A stretch of DNA of 64,000 nucleotides. Origin: Liquidambar formosana. Taxonomy: Eukaryota; Streptophyta; Magnoliopsida; Saxifragales; Altingiaceae. This document shows, piece after piece, positions 1 through 14,600 of the stretch (within the stretch, counting starts at the first letter, position 1; every line of letters starts with the position of its first letter). The stretch is from NCBI GenBank assembly GCA_039720395.1, contig CM077827.1:15105615-15169614 (forward strand), written 5' to 3'. Below the pieces are notes generated by a model. It was not told where the DNA came from, searched no databases, and saw only the letters and a list, made by a program, of their open reading frames with translations. Position numbers and translations under genes: made by a program.

Positions 1-483
1 TTAAACGAGAGATTTTTGGAAAACTTTCTTCTGAAAAATTGTTCAAAATGACGTTTCCTAATGCATAGAATAGCCAATTTTCATAAAAACCTTTTATAGT
101 TTTTTTAACCCTTAAAAAAATCAAAATTAATAGAGTGCACAAACAAAGTTTTGGGTTGCAAAAACGGTTCCTTTATTAATTGGAAGTGCCACCCTATGGA
201 CCTAGGCCAATGTAGTCGGGTAGGCCCAATGGGTGGTGGACACATGGGGACCACTAAGGTCCACGTGGGTTGTTTTCTTAATTATTATTTTTTATTTCCC
301 AAATTAATTCCTAATGTTAAATGGATTCACTATTGACTGTTGGTTTTATTGAATATGAGAAATTTGATAAGATTATTAATTTCATTATTTATGATCATTA
401 TTGATTAGACTTAGTTAAATAATTGAGTGGGAGAGGGATTTATATGATAATTCCCATAGCCTTCCATTATTGACTTATGGTAA
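1..483. other. AT-rich downstream intergenic, nothing recognised
   Basis: No conserved protein, RNA or terminal repeat identified on either strand; small ORFs here resemble nothing I know. Confidence 0.4.
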
Positions 484-842
484 GTGTGCATTTGGCGTAT
501 CGTTTCAAAATAAAAAGGCTTTTTGGAAAAGAAGATTTTTCAAAATTCCCTTTTTAAAAAGACATTTGGGAGAAATTGAATATTTGGTGAATATATATTT
601 TAAAAGTCATTTTGTATATAAAAAAAAATTGATAAACATTAATATTTTTTAGTTTTATCTCTTACACTGTTTTTTACCTTTTCACAAACGTTATTTTGAA
701 AAGGTACTCTCAGCTTTTGTTAAACTGTCTTTTGGAGTAAATGACGTTTGAGTGGCTCATCAAACGCTTGTAAAATAATAAAATGACTTTTACCCTTCAA
801 AAAGCCTTTTAAAACCTCTCAAATAGTACGCCAAATGCCTAC
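484..842. mobile_element. Tourist-like (PIF/Harbinger) MITE with TAA duplication
   Basis: 359 bp with imperfect terminal inverted repeats: left end reads GTGTGCATTTGGCGTA, right end in reverse complement reads GTAGGCATTTGGCGTA, and similarity continues through an AAAGGCTTTTTG block. It is flanked by TAA at 481-483 and 843-845. The 3-bp duplication fits PIF/Harbinger. No coding capacity. Confidence 0.65.
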
Positions 843-1414
843 TAAAAATGTAAGAATTAGACAAATGTCTTGTCTCATATACACATTTATGCGAGCTCCT
901 TCTTAGGACACTTGTCCTGGTTGGTTATGGGTAGAGTTAAAGTAGGTGAATGGCCGGGAGTAAATTTGTCCAATGGCGACCCTGTCCCTTGAATGTTTTA
1001 AATTCTTGATGATTGTACACACTCAACTTGAATAAAATAATAAGAAAATATAGTTCTGTTTTAGAGGCCAAAGAATATCGGTTGTCAAATACTGTTTGGC
1101 ATGAGATGCCTAGTGATTTAGTGAATAGAAAATTTTGATGGATAAAGCATCCGTCTGGCCAATTAAGGTGATGGTTTGACCTCCCCAAGGAGGCTTATTA
1201 TTGCGGAGTTGGATTTCCGACGTTCTCTTATATTTTAGTGTCTTTTGTAATAGCAAAAAAAAAAAAATGAAAAAAAAAAAAAGTGTCTTTTGAGAATGAA
1301 AAGTTCTTAATTATGCTCTCGTATTGAAGAGGAATTGCACTGATTATCTGAACAAGAAAAAGAATGAAGGTATTTTTCAATGACTTGTTGCTGAAACATG
1401 GTTTGTGGTTCATT

Positions 1415-1720
1415 CTACGGATACCTGGTTTGTAGATTCCGGAGCCACTAATCATGTACGCAATTCATTATTGGCAACTGAGTGATGGAGAGGTCTACCT
1501 ATATTTGGGCTCAGACGCAAGAGTTACTTTACAGTTTTCAGCTAGTAGGAGATTAATTTTAAAAGATTGTCTTTATGTACTGGATATTCGTAGGAACTTG
1601 ATTATAGCTTCATGTTTGGTTAGGTCTGGATTTTAGTTTCATGTCAGATAAATCCATTCGAATCCTCTTATCCATTGCAGCTCATCTTGATTATTAGATT
1701 TGGTAGATGGACGTCAAGAC
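1415..1720 (+). pseudogene. Copia gag-pol relic with aspartic-protease motif
   Basis: Translation gives TWFVDSGATNHV, the Ty1/copia protease active-site region (DSGA). After a frameshift and stop, GDARV-like sequence and LILKDCLYV and RRNLI follow, which is the pre-integrase spacer. Multiple stops and shifts make this a decayed fragment. No LTRs were found nearby. Confidence 0.7.
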
Positions 1721-2238
1721 TCTTCACATCTATGTACAAGCAAAAATTCTGTGTACGGTTGGGGCGCTCGAGATTCCATGCCTATGATAACAAAATGATA
1801 CAATAATTATGATTTTTAGCGTTGAAAATATATAATTTAGGCCCCCCTGACGATGGTGTCCACTACAAAATGCGTACGCTGTGTTTTGGGCTTGAGGCTT
1901 GGATGCAATTGCACCAAAACAATCTGATGCAGAGTTATTTTGTTTTTTGTTTAACATATTATATTTTAACTAATGATCCCAACAAATTTTACTTACTGTG
2001 GAAGGCTAAAGTAGACATTTGACAACAGCATTATGCCATTATGTAAGAATTGCAAGTCTGAGAGAAAAGAATAGTATTTTCATTGATTAATGAAACTGGG
2101 TCCTGATTGCAGTACTCCCAACTCGTCTTAGAGGGAATTTTGTCATAGTTACTGTTCAAGAAATCAAACCAATTGCCCAGAAACTTTTATTCTATTTAGC
2201 AGTCTATCTATTTTCTTTTGTGAATGTTGTACTTATAT

Positions 2239-2244
2239 TTTATT
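2239..2244 (-). promoter_or_regulatory. Possible ARA1 polyadenylation signal
   Basis: AATAAA on the minus strand 40 bp past the stop codon. Position fits a plant near-upstream element, but the region is AT-rich, so chance occurrence is likely enough to keep confidence low. Confidence 0.3.
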
Positions 2245-2283
2245 TCTATAATTATTTTACTGTCACAGCAGACATTAATTTAC

Positions 2284-2397
2284 TTAGAGAGGGAGGCGAC
2301 GACGAACTCTTAAATACCCAAACTTTCCTGCACCTGGTGACGAACCCTCAAAAACAAATGGCAAATAGCCTGTTGCACCTTTGTATTTCTGCTGAAT
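2284..2397 (-). CDS. ARA1: ARA1 exon 29, C-terminus and stop (residues 954-990)
   Basis: Reads [37 protein letters not shown], then TAA at 2286-2284. The GxGKFGYLR ending is diagnostic for plant arabinokinases. Confidence 0.94.
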   Translation of the reverse strand: MQQKYKGATGYLPFVFEGSSPGAGKFGYLRVRRRLPL

Positions 2398-5300
2398 CTG
2401 GATATTTAGATGAAAAACAGCCTGTTAGTCCAGTGATATATATAGATTCATATACAATAAGAGACATTTATCCTCAAGTCTGATATATAGAATGCCATGA
2501 ACTGAAGAATTGAAGATCATGTCATACAGGTACTAAAATGCAGGGATAAAAATTGAGTGCAAGTAGCCCATTGGTTCAGTAAAAATACCTCAAGAATTTG
2601 ATGGCTACTTCTCAGAGAGTTCCTGCCTATAGCACAAACTGTTCCACCAGAACCCCCACCAGTAATCTTCGCTCCATATAAGGTCCCATCTTCAGATTTA
2701 GACAATTTACTATGCTGCATTTCCTGTACTAGTTGTACAAGCCTTTCTGTCCCATCCGAGCCTAGTCCACATGCACTATAGCTGTAGTGGCACTGTAAAA
2801 CAAGCTTAAACATTAACAAGAATGGTCCACCACTTCAATTTAATTTCAAAACTTAGAAACTTGAGGAACCATTAGTTTGTTTGTCAATGAAAAAAGCTCC
2901 CATTTAAGATACGATAGGAGACAAGGCCCTGAAGTTTCTCATGAAAATTTCTTGACAAAAATGTGGCTAAAAGAAGATATAAAGGATGTCGTTTTCGGTC
3001 ACAAATAAAACCTTGGATCAGTTTAAATCGCAAATGACGTGAGAAGCAGCATGCCAAGGCGTGCCGCTACATTGAATAAGTCACACCATAGGAGTGTGGA
3101 AGATTAGCAGTGTGAAGCCTACAAATTTTAATATAGTTATGGTAACTTCAGAGTTGTTTCCATAGGGTCCTACGAGTTTCTTCAACATTTGGTATCAATT
3201 CACTAGTAGTTTCTCTTTGGTGGTCCAACTACTATATGGAGATCAGAGTATGTTAACAGATTCATCGATTTATTTATGTTTGAAAGTCCAATAAAAGAGA
3301 AAGTCCACATTATTTTCCAAATCTGATAACTGTGGTCTATATTTCCTTTTTGATATAAATGAGGAAGTTTACTTCATTTTCCATATGATTGGGTAGTTCA
3401 GGAATATCAATTATGCAATTAGAATTTTTCCATAACAGAACCAGACTAAATTATGAGATCAGATATTGGATTAAAATCAGATTTGAAGTCAGTTTTTTGT
3501 TAAATCACGTATATTCATTCCATTTATAAGCCTACTTGAAAGAAGCACCAGAACTGAAGAAAAATTCTTTTAGAAATGATTCATTACTTGCCCATCCCTT
3601 AGGACAAATCAATTGATTTAACTGCTGTGCTTATCTTCCTTAACATTATAATTTGTCACTAAAATCGTTACCCCCACATCATTTCATATCGGGAGTTTTC
3701 CCAAATCAGTATGTGTGCAGAAATGGAATTTAAACATCAATAGCACTTTACTAATAAATGGAAAAACCCATGTGAGTATGAACTTGCAAATACCTGATAC
3801 ATCAGTTCACCAAGAGCAGTAAGTTGGTCATCCGAAGTTGCAGAAGTTAGTAGGGCTTTGAAGGCCTACACATCAAGTAACAGAGGGAAGTAACTCAACT
3901 TATAACATTGAGACACATCTAGTTTACAGTATTTTAAGAGTTTTATTTGCAGAGCATTCTAAATCATTGTAGTGAACAAATATAATTATAAGGTAGAAAG
4001 AGATGTCATAATGGAGTCTTGGGTTCAAAACCCATCATCATGTTAACCAACTAACATCTAACAACTAAACAAATGCCCATCAAAATAATTATAATAGTAA
4101 TATCTATTGGCTAAAGTAGATAAAAATCCCAGCTATGCTACTTCCAGTTACTACTTCTAACATCAACACATGGAAATTTCTAGTACTATTCATCGAATTT
4201 TCGTTATTTTTTTCCCAAATTCTGTTTTCTCTGAGAGCACTTTGAATGTTGTAAATGCAACCCATCATCATGTTAACTAACTAACATCTAACAACTAAAC
4301 AAATGCCCATCAAAATAATTATAATAGTAATATCTATTGGCTAAAGTAGATAAAAATCCCAGCTATGCTACTTCCAGTTACTACTTCTAACATCAACACA
4401 TGGAAATTTCTAGTACTATTCATCGAATTTTCGTTATTTTTTTCCCAAATTCTGTTTTCTCTGAGAGCACTTTGAATGTTGTAAATGCCACAAGACAAAG
4501 ATTAGTATTTGGAGGGTATAATTTCACCCACAGTGCATGAGACTGGATTAGACACCACGATTCCTCCAAACAAATACTAACCCCGCCCCACCCCAAAAAG
4601 AAAAAAAAAGAAATGAAGATGAAGATGAAGCATGAACCACCATTCTAGAGAAGAAGCAGTTTCTCGGTTCATAATTTCAAATTGTCTCCTATTTTATATA
4701 TTTGGAAGTTATTAGTACTTTTAAGATACTATTTATTGCACATGTGCATTGGACGTGGATTTTTGGCTAATAATAATCTTTTAGAAGTTTACACCATTCT
4801 TTTTACATTTTTTTAAATTAAAATATGATAGTTTTATTTGATTTCGAAGCCACAGGAGGCTCAACTTCTATACATCTTTACCAATCAAACTTAACAGTAT
4901 TTGAGTAGTTTATGGTTTGAAGAAAGTTTTAAATTTACTTATGGCCTGTTTGGCTGTCCAATTTGAAATTAAACAATTCAAGAAATTTTACATAGTATTG
5001 AAAGCACAATCCATCATCTTGAATTAACAAATTCAACAAAATGATGGCCATCATCACAAATCAGATTGACAATTCATGAATTTCTTATAATTGATTATAT
5101 AAAATCAACTAAATTGATAACTCCAATATTTTAAAATAGGGATTTTTACCCATAGCCTCATATTATAAGAGTTTTTTTAACAATAGCTCCATAAACAAAT
5201 TCATTAACTTCATATTTATAACCCTTTTTAGAAAAAACTTCATCTTGTTGACTGGGATACCATCTGAACTCCAAAGAAAGCAGGTGGGCTAGGATTACGG

Positions 5301-5573
5301 AACTTTAGACAAGTTAACAAGGCGCTACTAGGTAAATGGCTATGGAGGTTCGCGGTTGAAAGGGAGGCTCTTTGGAGGCAGGTGGTAACTTGGAAGTATG
5401 GGTGTGAGGATGGGGACTGGTGGCCTAAACATTCTTTAGGGTCACATCATGTAGGGCTCTGGAAGTCTATCATGGCTGAGCTGGCTTATTTCGCAAGAAA
5501 GGAAAAATTCAAGTTTGCAAGAAAGGTAAAATTCAAGTTAGGCAACGGGGAGAAGATTAAATGCTTTTTTTTT

Positions 5574-5605
<32 letters not shown>

Positions 5606-8600
5606 AGGGGAGGACATCTGGTGTGGAGAGAGGACGCTCTTAGAAAAATTTCCCCAACTCTACAACATTGCCGCTAACCAAGAAGGATGGGTGATAGATT
5701 ATATAGAATGGATTAGTGAAACCCCTATATAGAATGTCATCTTCACCAGGAACTTGTAGGACTGGAAGGTGGATGGGGTGGAAGAATTTTTTGCGCAGTT
5801 ATATGAGGTCAAAGTTGAGCCGGGGGGGGAAGGGGGGGTGAGGAAGACAACATCATTTGGAGTGGTAATGCTAATGGGAAGTTTATAGTCAAACCCCTAT
5901 ATGGAATCCCATCTTTCCCAGTGTCTCAATTGTGGATACCTTTAGTGCCTTCAAAAATTTCCATTTTTGATTGGGTGGCTACTTGGGGTAAATGCCTCAC
6001 CCTTGATGTCCTACAACAGAAAGGCTTCTCCCTTCCTAATAGATGTATGATGTGCAAAGTATGGCATGAGACTATTGATCATCTGCTCCTCCATTGCGAG
6101 GTTGCCACTAAATTTCAGGCTCTTATTTTGGACATGTTCAGGGTCCATTGGGTGATGACAACCTCTGTCTACCAAGCACTAGAATCTTGGAGATGTAGAA
6201 GCACCAACAAGAGTGCGTCTTTGGTCTGGAAAATGGCCCCCCATGTTGCTTTTGGACAATCTGGAGGGAAAGAAACAAAAGAACTTTTGAGAACACGGAC
6301 TCTAGCTTAGTACAGTTAAAGTACAGCTATATAGGTCTGTGTGTTTGTTGGAGTCACCTTGAATTTTTGGAAGATACGACGACTTTCCATAACTTCGTAG
6401 AATCCCTTCATTTATAGCTAGATTTTTGCTGGTATACTTGTACATGGGTTTTAACCCTTTTTGACCAGTTTAATATATAATTACCTTTTATCAAAAAAAA
6501 AAAAAAAAACCCTTTTGACACTAAACCGACAGAATTACCCTTCTCTCACAAAACTTATTTTTGTCCTCATATGGTGTTTTCATCTTCGGCAACCAATAGA
6601 TCCATCTTTTTGAGTTCTATCCACAATCACTCAACTCAATAAGTCGACCCAATTCTTACCACCTCCAACTTTCATCCAAACTCCCAAACCTTTGATGAGA
6701 ACCATGGTCCACTTTTGCAACATCTCCGCGCCCAAAAGAAGAAGAAGAAAAAATAAAATAAAAAACAAAAAAAAAACTCATTTTTATGTAGAAAGGATTA
6801 GAGAGGGATTTAAGGTTATCACCTTGAATTTAAATGATTGTGTTTTGCATCTCATACAAATTGAAGAGATAAGGATTGAAGTCTTTAAATTCTATTTGGA
6901 AACCAATAAGGACTCGTAGGAAATCCTATTTCACTTAGGAATATTTTTTTTCTTTCCTAAATTATGATTGTTGGGACTGTTTACTTAGGTATTTCTATAA
7001 TCTTATTGAGATTAGTAAAACTTATGGGACCATGCCTCCTTATGTACTTTTATTATTTTATAGAGATATTATGGTCAGTTAAAAGAATTTCCTGTATCTA
7101 GACCTTTAACAGACACTAATAATAATAATAATAATATAGATATGGATTATTGTGATTTCAATGTCAGTTTCAAAGATGAATTCTCAACTCTTTCAAAAAA
7201 AAAAAATAGAGAAGATGGAAGACTTCTGGAGATGTATAAAAGGCGAAAATTTTTAAAGGAAACATTAAAAAAAAAATTCCAAACAAGACTCAGATGCAAA
7301 TATGAAATAACAATAGATAAAATACATTGTAGAACAATAAACCTACCCACATGGTTATACAAATGATCGTACAGAAATGCACAAGGAAACAAATGAAATT
7401 TTACTCGCAACTTGCCTATATTTTTTTTTCCCTGATGACGTAATAATCTATTGATAAAAGAAAGGGAGAACCCCTATACACACGAGGTATACAAAAAGGA
7501 AAAAAAAAAAACACTCTAGAAACTATAATTGCAAGGCTTCCATGAAAGATGGTGTTAAGTTTCAAACCTAAAAGCATAAGCTATTAGGTGGAGGGTCCAA
7601 AGTCCTAAACAGGTATATGTAACCATGTTAAACTCGATATTTAATCGATGTAGGACATGGGATTTCCCAACATTCCCCCCACGTGTAAGCCTAACAAGAT
7701 GAGAACAGGTCTATCACGTGGACAACAAAGATGGGCTCACAAACAAAAGGGGCCCAAGAATAGCAAGCTTTGACACTATGTTAAGTTTCCAACCTAAAAG
7801 CCTAAGCTATTAGGTGGAGGGCTATATGAAGCCGTGTCAAATTCAATTAGACAATGTTCGACTCCCCAACAGATGGAAAAGAAGCTTGACTAGCAAAGCC
7901 CATTGGGTCTCCCCATTCACAGTGATAATATAAAAAACCTCTCATAATTCTCTCCAACGATCACTCCCTTATCATATAAAATACACTGATCACTTAAGTT
8001 TGCATGAGTATCTTGCAAATGGTAAAAAAAAGTTAGAACAGTAAAGATACAACCCTCATTCTGATGAAATTAAATGTGTAGAAACGTAATACAAGATGCA
8101 ACTACATGAATTATGGACTAAGGTCGATGTTGCTTGTAGGTGCTTGGTATTTCAATGGTTCTAAATGTCAACCAAATGTATCAACCAATTGGTATTTGTA
8201 AAGATAGACCTCGCAACAGGTATTCCCTAATGTAGAGGTGGTTCACAATAGGGCATTCCCTAATACATCATGGATGCAAAAATTGGATTGCTATTGGGTC
8301 AGTATTGGTAGGTCACTCAACAACTATTGTGAAAGACATAGCTCATTTAAAAATATTGATGATTGGACTAATCATGTATATTTCTCTTCTAGATGAACAG
8401 GGTTGTGAGATTCTAGATTGAAGTTTCCCAAACAGAAACCCTATCTTTGCATCACACACAGGCTCACACCGAACTTTCATAACCATGAAATAGTCTGACA
8501 GTTGACTAGGCTATCAAAATGAACTACTAACCTTGACACGGAAATTTTCATAAATAGGATGTCTAGCAGGCGCTCTCACTCCATAACTTCGCTTTGGATC

Positions 8601-11600
8601 AATTACTGTGACTGAATCATTGTGATCAGCATACTTCTCCAAAAATGTTCCACCAAGAATAGACTCAGGAAGCATCTTAGCATAAAGAGCTTCATATCTG
8701 TATCATGAGATAAATAAATAAATAAATAACCCATATTAAACTTCACAATGAATATAAGGATCAGTTTCCTTTGAATGTGATGATGTTCAACTCTGCCTAA
8801 ATTTGAAACATTAATAAATGTAATATTTCCCTGATGGGTGGCATCTGAAATGAAAATAAAAGGACAAGATTGTAAAAGAAACAGCCTAATAACATCTAAT
8901 TACAAGGAGTTTTTTTAGAAAGTCTCTACGACCTAAGATACAATAAGTCATTATCATTTACAATCTGTCTAGAAGTAATAACAAAACCTTACCTGTGGGG
9001 AAAGAGGTTGCATAAGTAATCTAATGAAGCCTCAGCTTCAAGTAGTTCAACACCATCCTCTTCCAAGTCATCAATGTTTATTCCATTAGCACTAGACAAT
9101 GATTGCGGCAACATTGCAGATGCCATAGTCTTTATCATTTTTCGACCCATAAAGGTACCTATTCTTACAGATCCATAGTCTGTCCCTCCAATACTGCCAA
9201 ATAAGCCAATTAATAATAGAGTTTCAGAAGAATTAAAACAAAAGAAAGAGCTCCACCACAACTAACTAAGAACATAATTATACAAAGAGTCATAACTTTC
9301 AAGCTTTTAACAAGATGAACATTACAGAACAAGGATACAGTCAGTGCTCTGTAGTTCAAAGATCATTAACAATCTGAAGATATAATAACATAATGTATAA
9401 GTTGCTAATTGAATACACATGGCGTTCAGGGTTTAAATTTGTGCTGATCTGCATTCTGTTAGAAGAGGTTTGTATAGGAGAGGTTTGTATAGGAGCATGA
9501 TTGAAGATCTGTGTAAGAATGTAGACAAGGTACCAGGCACAAGACAAAGCAATTTGAAGAGGATACATAGGGTTTTGTAAGATTCTATTAAGTTTCCAAC
9601 TTAAAAGCCTAAGCTATTAAGTGGAGTGCCCAAATAGTTATATGACCATATTAAAATCGATATTGAATCAATGTACGAGGGGATCTCCCAACACTCCCCC
9701 TCACATGCAGACATAACATGACAAGAATGAGCTTGCCACAGGGACAACAACAATGGGCTCATGAATGGAAAGGGCCCAAGAACAACAGCAACAATGACCG
9801 ACTCTGATACCATGTTAAGTTTCCAACCTAAAAGCCTAAGCTATTAGGTAGAGAACCCAAATAGACATATGAAATCATGTCAAACCCAATATTTGAATGA
9901 TGTGGTACTTTTTCACATTCCAACACTCCCACTAATGTGTACTTCTAGCAAGATAAAAACGGGCTTGTCACGTGAGCAAGAAAGAAGGGCTCACAAACGA
10001 AATGGCCAAAGAATGACATGTTCCAATACCATGTTAAGTTTCCAACCCAATAACCTAAGCTTTTAGGTAGAGGGTGGCCCAAATAGGTTTATGAAGCCAT
10101 AGCAAACACAATATTTAGCTGATGGGGGGATATGGAACCACCCAATAGATTCAACTGCAAAGGAAAATGAGTCATGAAAACAAAACAATAAACTGAGACA
10201 GTTAACATGTGGTTTAGAAGAACTCAACGACCATCCAGGAAGTGAAAAAAAAAGGTTTAATTATTTTATTATAATTTTTTTAGAAAAGGGAATATTGAAT
10301 ATACTTTGAATAGATAAATTCTGTAGAGCCATAAGGATAAGTGTTGGCTAAATTTCATTGCCAAAAAACTTGTGTTGTAATTTTTAGTCTAGGGTGTCTA
10401 TGCATGTGCTACATTGAAGATGAAGGCTTAGAACATTGAAGCTTGTGACTAAGAAAGAACCAAATCTCATCATTTGACATAGTAAGTGACTTAGAGGCTT
10501 GGTAATTTTCTTTAAGTGGTTAAAACCTAACTGGCCTTAATATGAATGTGATAAGGTTGTGTTTTATGAGAGGAAAAATGGCACTTGTGGATTTTGCCAT
10601 AGGATCATTGAATGAAGGTATAGAAAATTTTGAATGCATGGCTACCAAGGACAATGAGTCTTCTCAGGTAGCTTTACATTTGAATAACCATCGAGGACCG
10701 TCCAAACACAAGGAAGGCATTGTACTCAGAGAGCTACTATCATGCCTGCGTTCAAATGCTCCTTGAGTACCATTCGAATGCTCCTTAGAGTACCGTTCGA
10801 ACGACACGAGCCTGGTGTTGAATCTGTTTTTTCCATTTTTCCCCTTTTTTGGAAACCCTACACACATTCCAAAACCCTAGCTATATACTCCTTATGTCAT
10901 CTCTTTTAGAGAGTGAAGTACATTTTGAAAGAGGATATTTCTTGAGAGGCAAGTGTAAGACCTCCATTGTTGAATGTTTCCTACCTAGAGACCTTTTATG
11001 ATTTAAGCTTCAAAGGTTGTTCTCTAGTGTTATCCCATATACCTAGCTCACCTAGGTTTCTTGAGTGAGGTTTGGTTGCTCTCCTTTCATAAACAATCAA
11101 GCAGGGTGTCCAAAAGATGGCTATCTTGGAATCCACGGATTAGCGGGCTAAGCTCGGGGAGAACTTGGTTTACAAGGACAAAGAAGAAGATGCCAAGGTC
11201 AAGTGCCACTGCCATGGGTTTGGGATTGTAAAGTATTTCTTACTTTGCCTTGTAAGTGTTGTATGATTTAGTGGATTGATTGGATTATAGGGCCGTGGTT
11301 TTTTCCCCGGGTTTGGGGTTCTCCCCGTATAGCGTGTGTTCATTTCTTTATTGCTTTCCGTCTTTATATTTTGATATATTTGAGATGGATCATGGATGTA
11401 TATGAACTTTGAAGCATTTTTCTGCTGCACTTGTAGTATGTGAAAGAGAAGTGATTATTTTGGGAATTTATTTTTCCTTGCAAGTGCACCTAATTAATTA
11501 AACCCAAGTTGTGGTTGTGTTTGTGACCTAGGTTGTCACTTGAATCCTAAGCAAAGCACTAGTGTTAATATAAAACCCCTTTCATCAAGGGAGTAATCGT

Positions 11601-14600
11601 TTCAAATTCTGTATAATTCTCCGAGTCCATATGGAGATACGGTACCCTATTAATAAAGATAAATATAAACATAAAATCATGTTTTGCGTTTTCATAATAT
11701 AATTCTTCAATGTAATTTCATTAATGAATTCTTCAATGTTTTATTCTTTGTATAAAAATCACAAGTAGGATCCCATTGTTATATTCTTCTAGAAGTTTCA
11801 ATCCTCAATGTCAATATACACTAAATGTAAGTTCAACTTAGTACAACTGTCATAAACTGTAATATTCACAAAGAAAAACCAAATAATTAATAGACATTAT
11901 ACCTATGTCGTATTCCTGAATCAATTCCCCAAAATCGTATATGGCTAGGGATTTCCACAAGTCCTACCACTTCAGCAGGCTGCATAAGTAACAACCAAAT
12001 TTTCACACTATTCCTTAACCAGTTAAACAACAGAGTTTTTTTCAGCAGCACTATCAATGCATACCTGGCACACCATTGCAAGTAGTTTGTTGGCTTCACC
12101 ACATGCTGAAGTCATCTGGTCCATTACACCACATGGAGCTCCAACAATGTGATTCTCCACCTATCAAATAAATTTAAGGAATAAGCTAAGAGAATGATGA
12201 GCATGCATTATGTCAGAAATCAAATGTACTGGAAATAGGAAGAGTTTCCATTTAAAAGAAATTTCCATTTAGAAGGCTGTGTGAATGGTCAAACCTTTTG
12301 GCAGAGTAAAGCAAGATCTCTTGGGCTGATGTTCAATCCTGTAAAGTATATATGAACGTACACCCAGTTAATCTCCAAAATTGAGATTAGTTCATTGTGG
12401 AAAGAAGAAAACAACTAACATTTTAGGCTAAAGTAAAACAAGCATTCTTCATGAATTTGTAGGAATCCAGGATTCAGTCTAAAAACAAAGGATTGGATTT
12501 CAAGGCAATTAAAGAAAGAGTGAACATTGCCATAATTACACAACATTTTATAATATTCAAAATTATTTTCACACTTGCACATAGAACTGTAATTTAGTTA
12601 CAGATGTTTCAGTAGTTTATATTTCATATCAAGCTTAAACAGTCAATTCTTCTCCACCTTTTTTTTTTTTGGTACATATGAGAACATCGGTAAATTACAC
12701 GACCCCTCATGCTCTACTTATTTACCAAATAACATGGGGCGGCTTAAACTCACACTGAAGTCATTTGCGAACCACAACCATTGGATGAACAGGCCATTAG
12801 TGCCATTCTTTCCCATGTAAACAGCCCTAAGTTGAAAATTTTAAGAGTATATATGATCAGTGCGTGAAAGTACATAAGTCCAGCCTCCAGCAATCTCCAT
12901 GATGCCGTCAACCATTTAAGGTGGTAGCTGCAAGGCTCTGGCCATTGATACAAGTATACAACTATTTCATTCCATCTCCAAAAATTTGAGACATATATGT
13001 CCTAAAATAAAGAGAAATTTAGGGTGTACTTCATCCCATTTTTTAAATTGTTTTCTGCTTTCCAAAAATGAAGAATTTGAAAATGGCACTGACAGTTCAT
13101 TAGGAATTTTGTTTTAAAAACTCTTTTCTATTTTGCATTCTTCATTTTCTGGTCCAAAAAGCAAAACAGCAGAAAATGGTATATTCACAATAAGTTTCAT
13201 CATATTTCTTTTCACAGTTAGGAACAGGTTTGAGAACTTGTGTTTAACCAAACATGCCATTTTATTTTCAATTTTCCAACATGTCAGTTAAGCAAAACTT
13301 GACTCTTGGGTTCATGGAACTACAACAAATTACTTATCAGAAAGTCCCTGCTTATGACAGAGACTGATTTTGCAATTTCATGGCTTGTGAAAACTCTAAA
13401 GCACAATAAATATATAGTCAACTCAACTCAGCAAAGCCTTAATCCCAACTATGTGGGGTCGGCTAAATGAATGATGAATCCTTTTTCACCATACAACACT
13501 TTTGAAGGTCATACTCTCAGTTAAATCCTTGGCATTCATGTCCCTTCTCACCACCTCTAGCCATATTGTTTTAGGCCCTCTACTTTCCCTTTTGGCACCC
13601 TCAACTTAAATCGAGCTAATCTTGTATTGGTGCATTCCTAAGTTTTCATTGCACATGACCAAACCAACATAGCCTTTTTTTTTTTTTTCTCCTTGATTTT
13701 TATTCTGGGGAGAGGCCAGGTTACATTGCTCATAACTAACTGTACGCAGACCCTTATCAAAAAAAAAAAACCTAACTGTACGCAGAGATAACAAGGGATA
13801 TGCATCCGAAAGTAATAAAAATAAAGGAAAATAAAATGAAAACAATGAAAAGAAAAGTTCATATAAAAATAAATGAAAAAATAAAAATGAAAAGAACAGG
13901 TGGAAAACAAATCTTGAAAACTTTCAGCAAATAGGCCAATCAAAATTTCATAATAAATATGAACACGCAGCACTAACTAAAAACTTCTCGACTTGCCAGG
14001 TAAACTTCTCAACTTGTCGGGTTCATGATAGAAACTGATTTTGGAATTTTGGCTTGTAAAGATAATATATCACAGTATAGGCATCTAATCAATAATATGG
14101 ATAGTCAATACCCTTTATTTTTCCCCTTTTTGTATTTTTTGGGGGTGGGGAGTTAACATTGCTCATAAGGTAACCATAGATAGTGGTAACGACAGAACAT
14201 GCTTCTATAATTGTTTTTAGAAAAATGAAAAAAAAACAAAACAAATTAAACAAATCTTGAAAACTTTGAGCATATAGGCCATTCAAAATCTAATAGTAAT
14301 TTTGAACATGTGAACACTTCATAGTTCAACAGCCTATACAATGTGAACATAAATACACCTGCATCATGAGAAAGATTAATCCCTCATCTGCTTAACCTTT
14401 GATGAATTTATATAAAGACAGCATATAAGTATTACTCATGGTGATCTATCTTTATTTTTTGAAAATGACAAAGCTTATAGAAAGGAGAAATCTGATAATT
14501 TGGTCAGATTTTCATGGGGGGACAGCAAGAGCCCAATATGATGTGCCAAAATGTATGCTGCCAAGCAGCTTATGATAGTTATTAGTAGCTTATAATAGTG

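Noticed and set aside
2220..2483. 87-codon plus-strand ORF
   Set aside because: It is the antisense shadow of ARA1 exon 29; the minus strand carries the conserved C-terminus.
4940..4985. GGCCTGTTTGGCTG after TTA, a possible Tourist terminus
   Set aside because: No inverted partner with a matching TAA/TTA was found before the LINE insertion at 5260.
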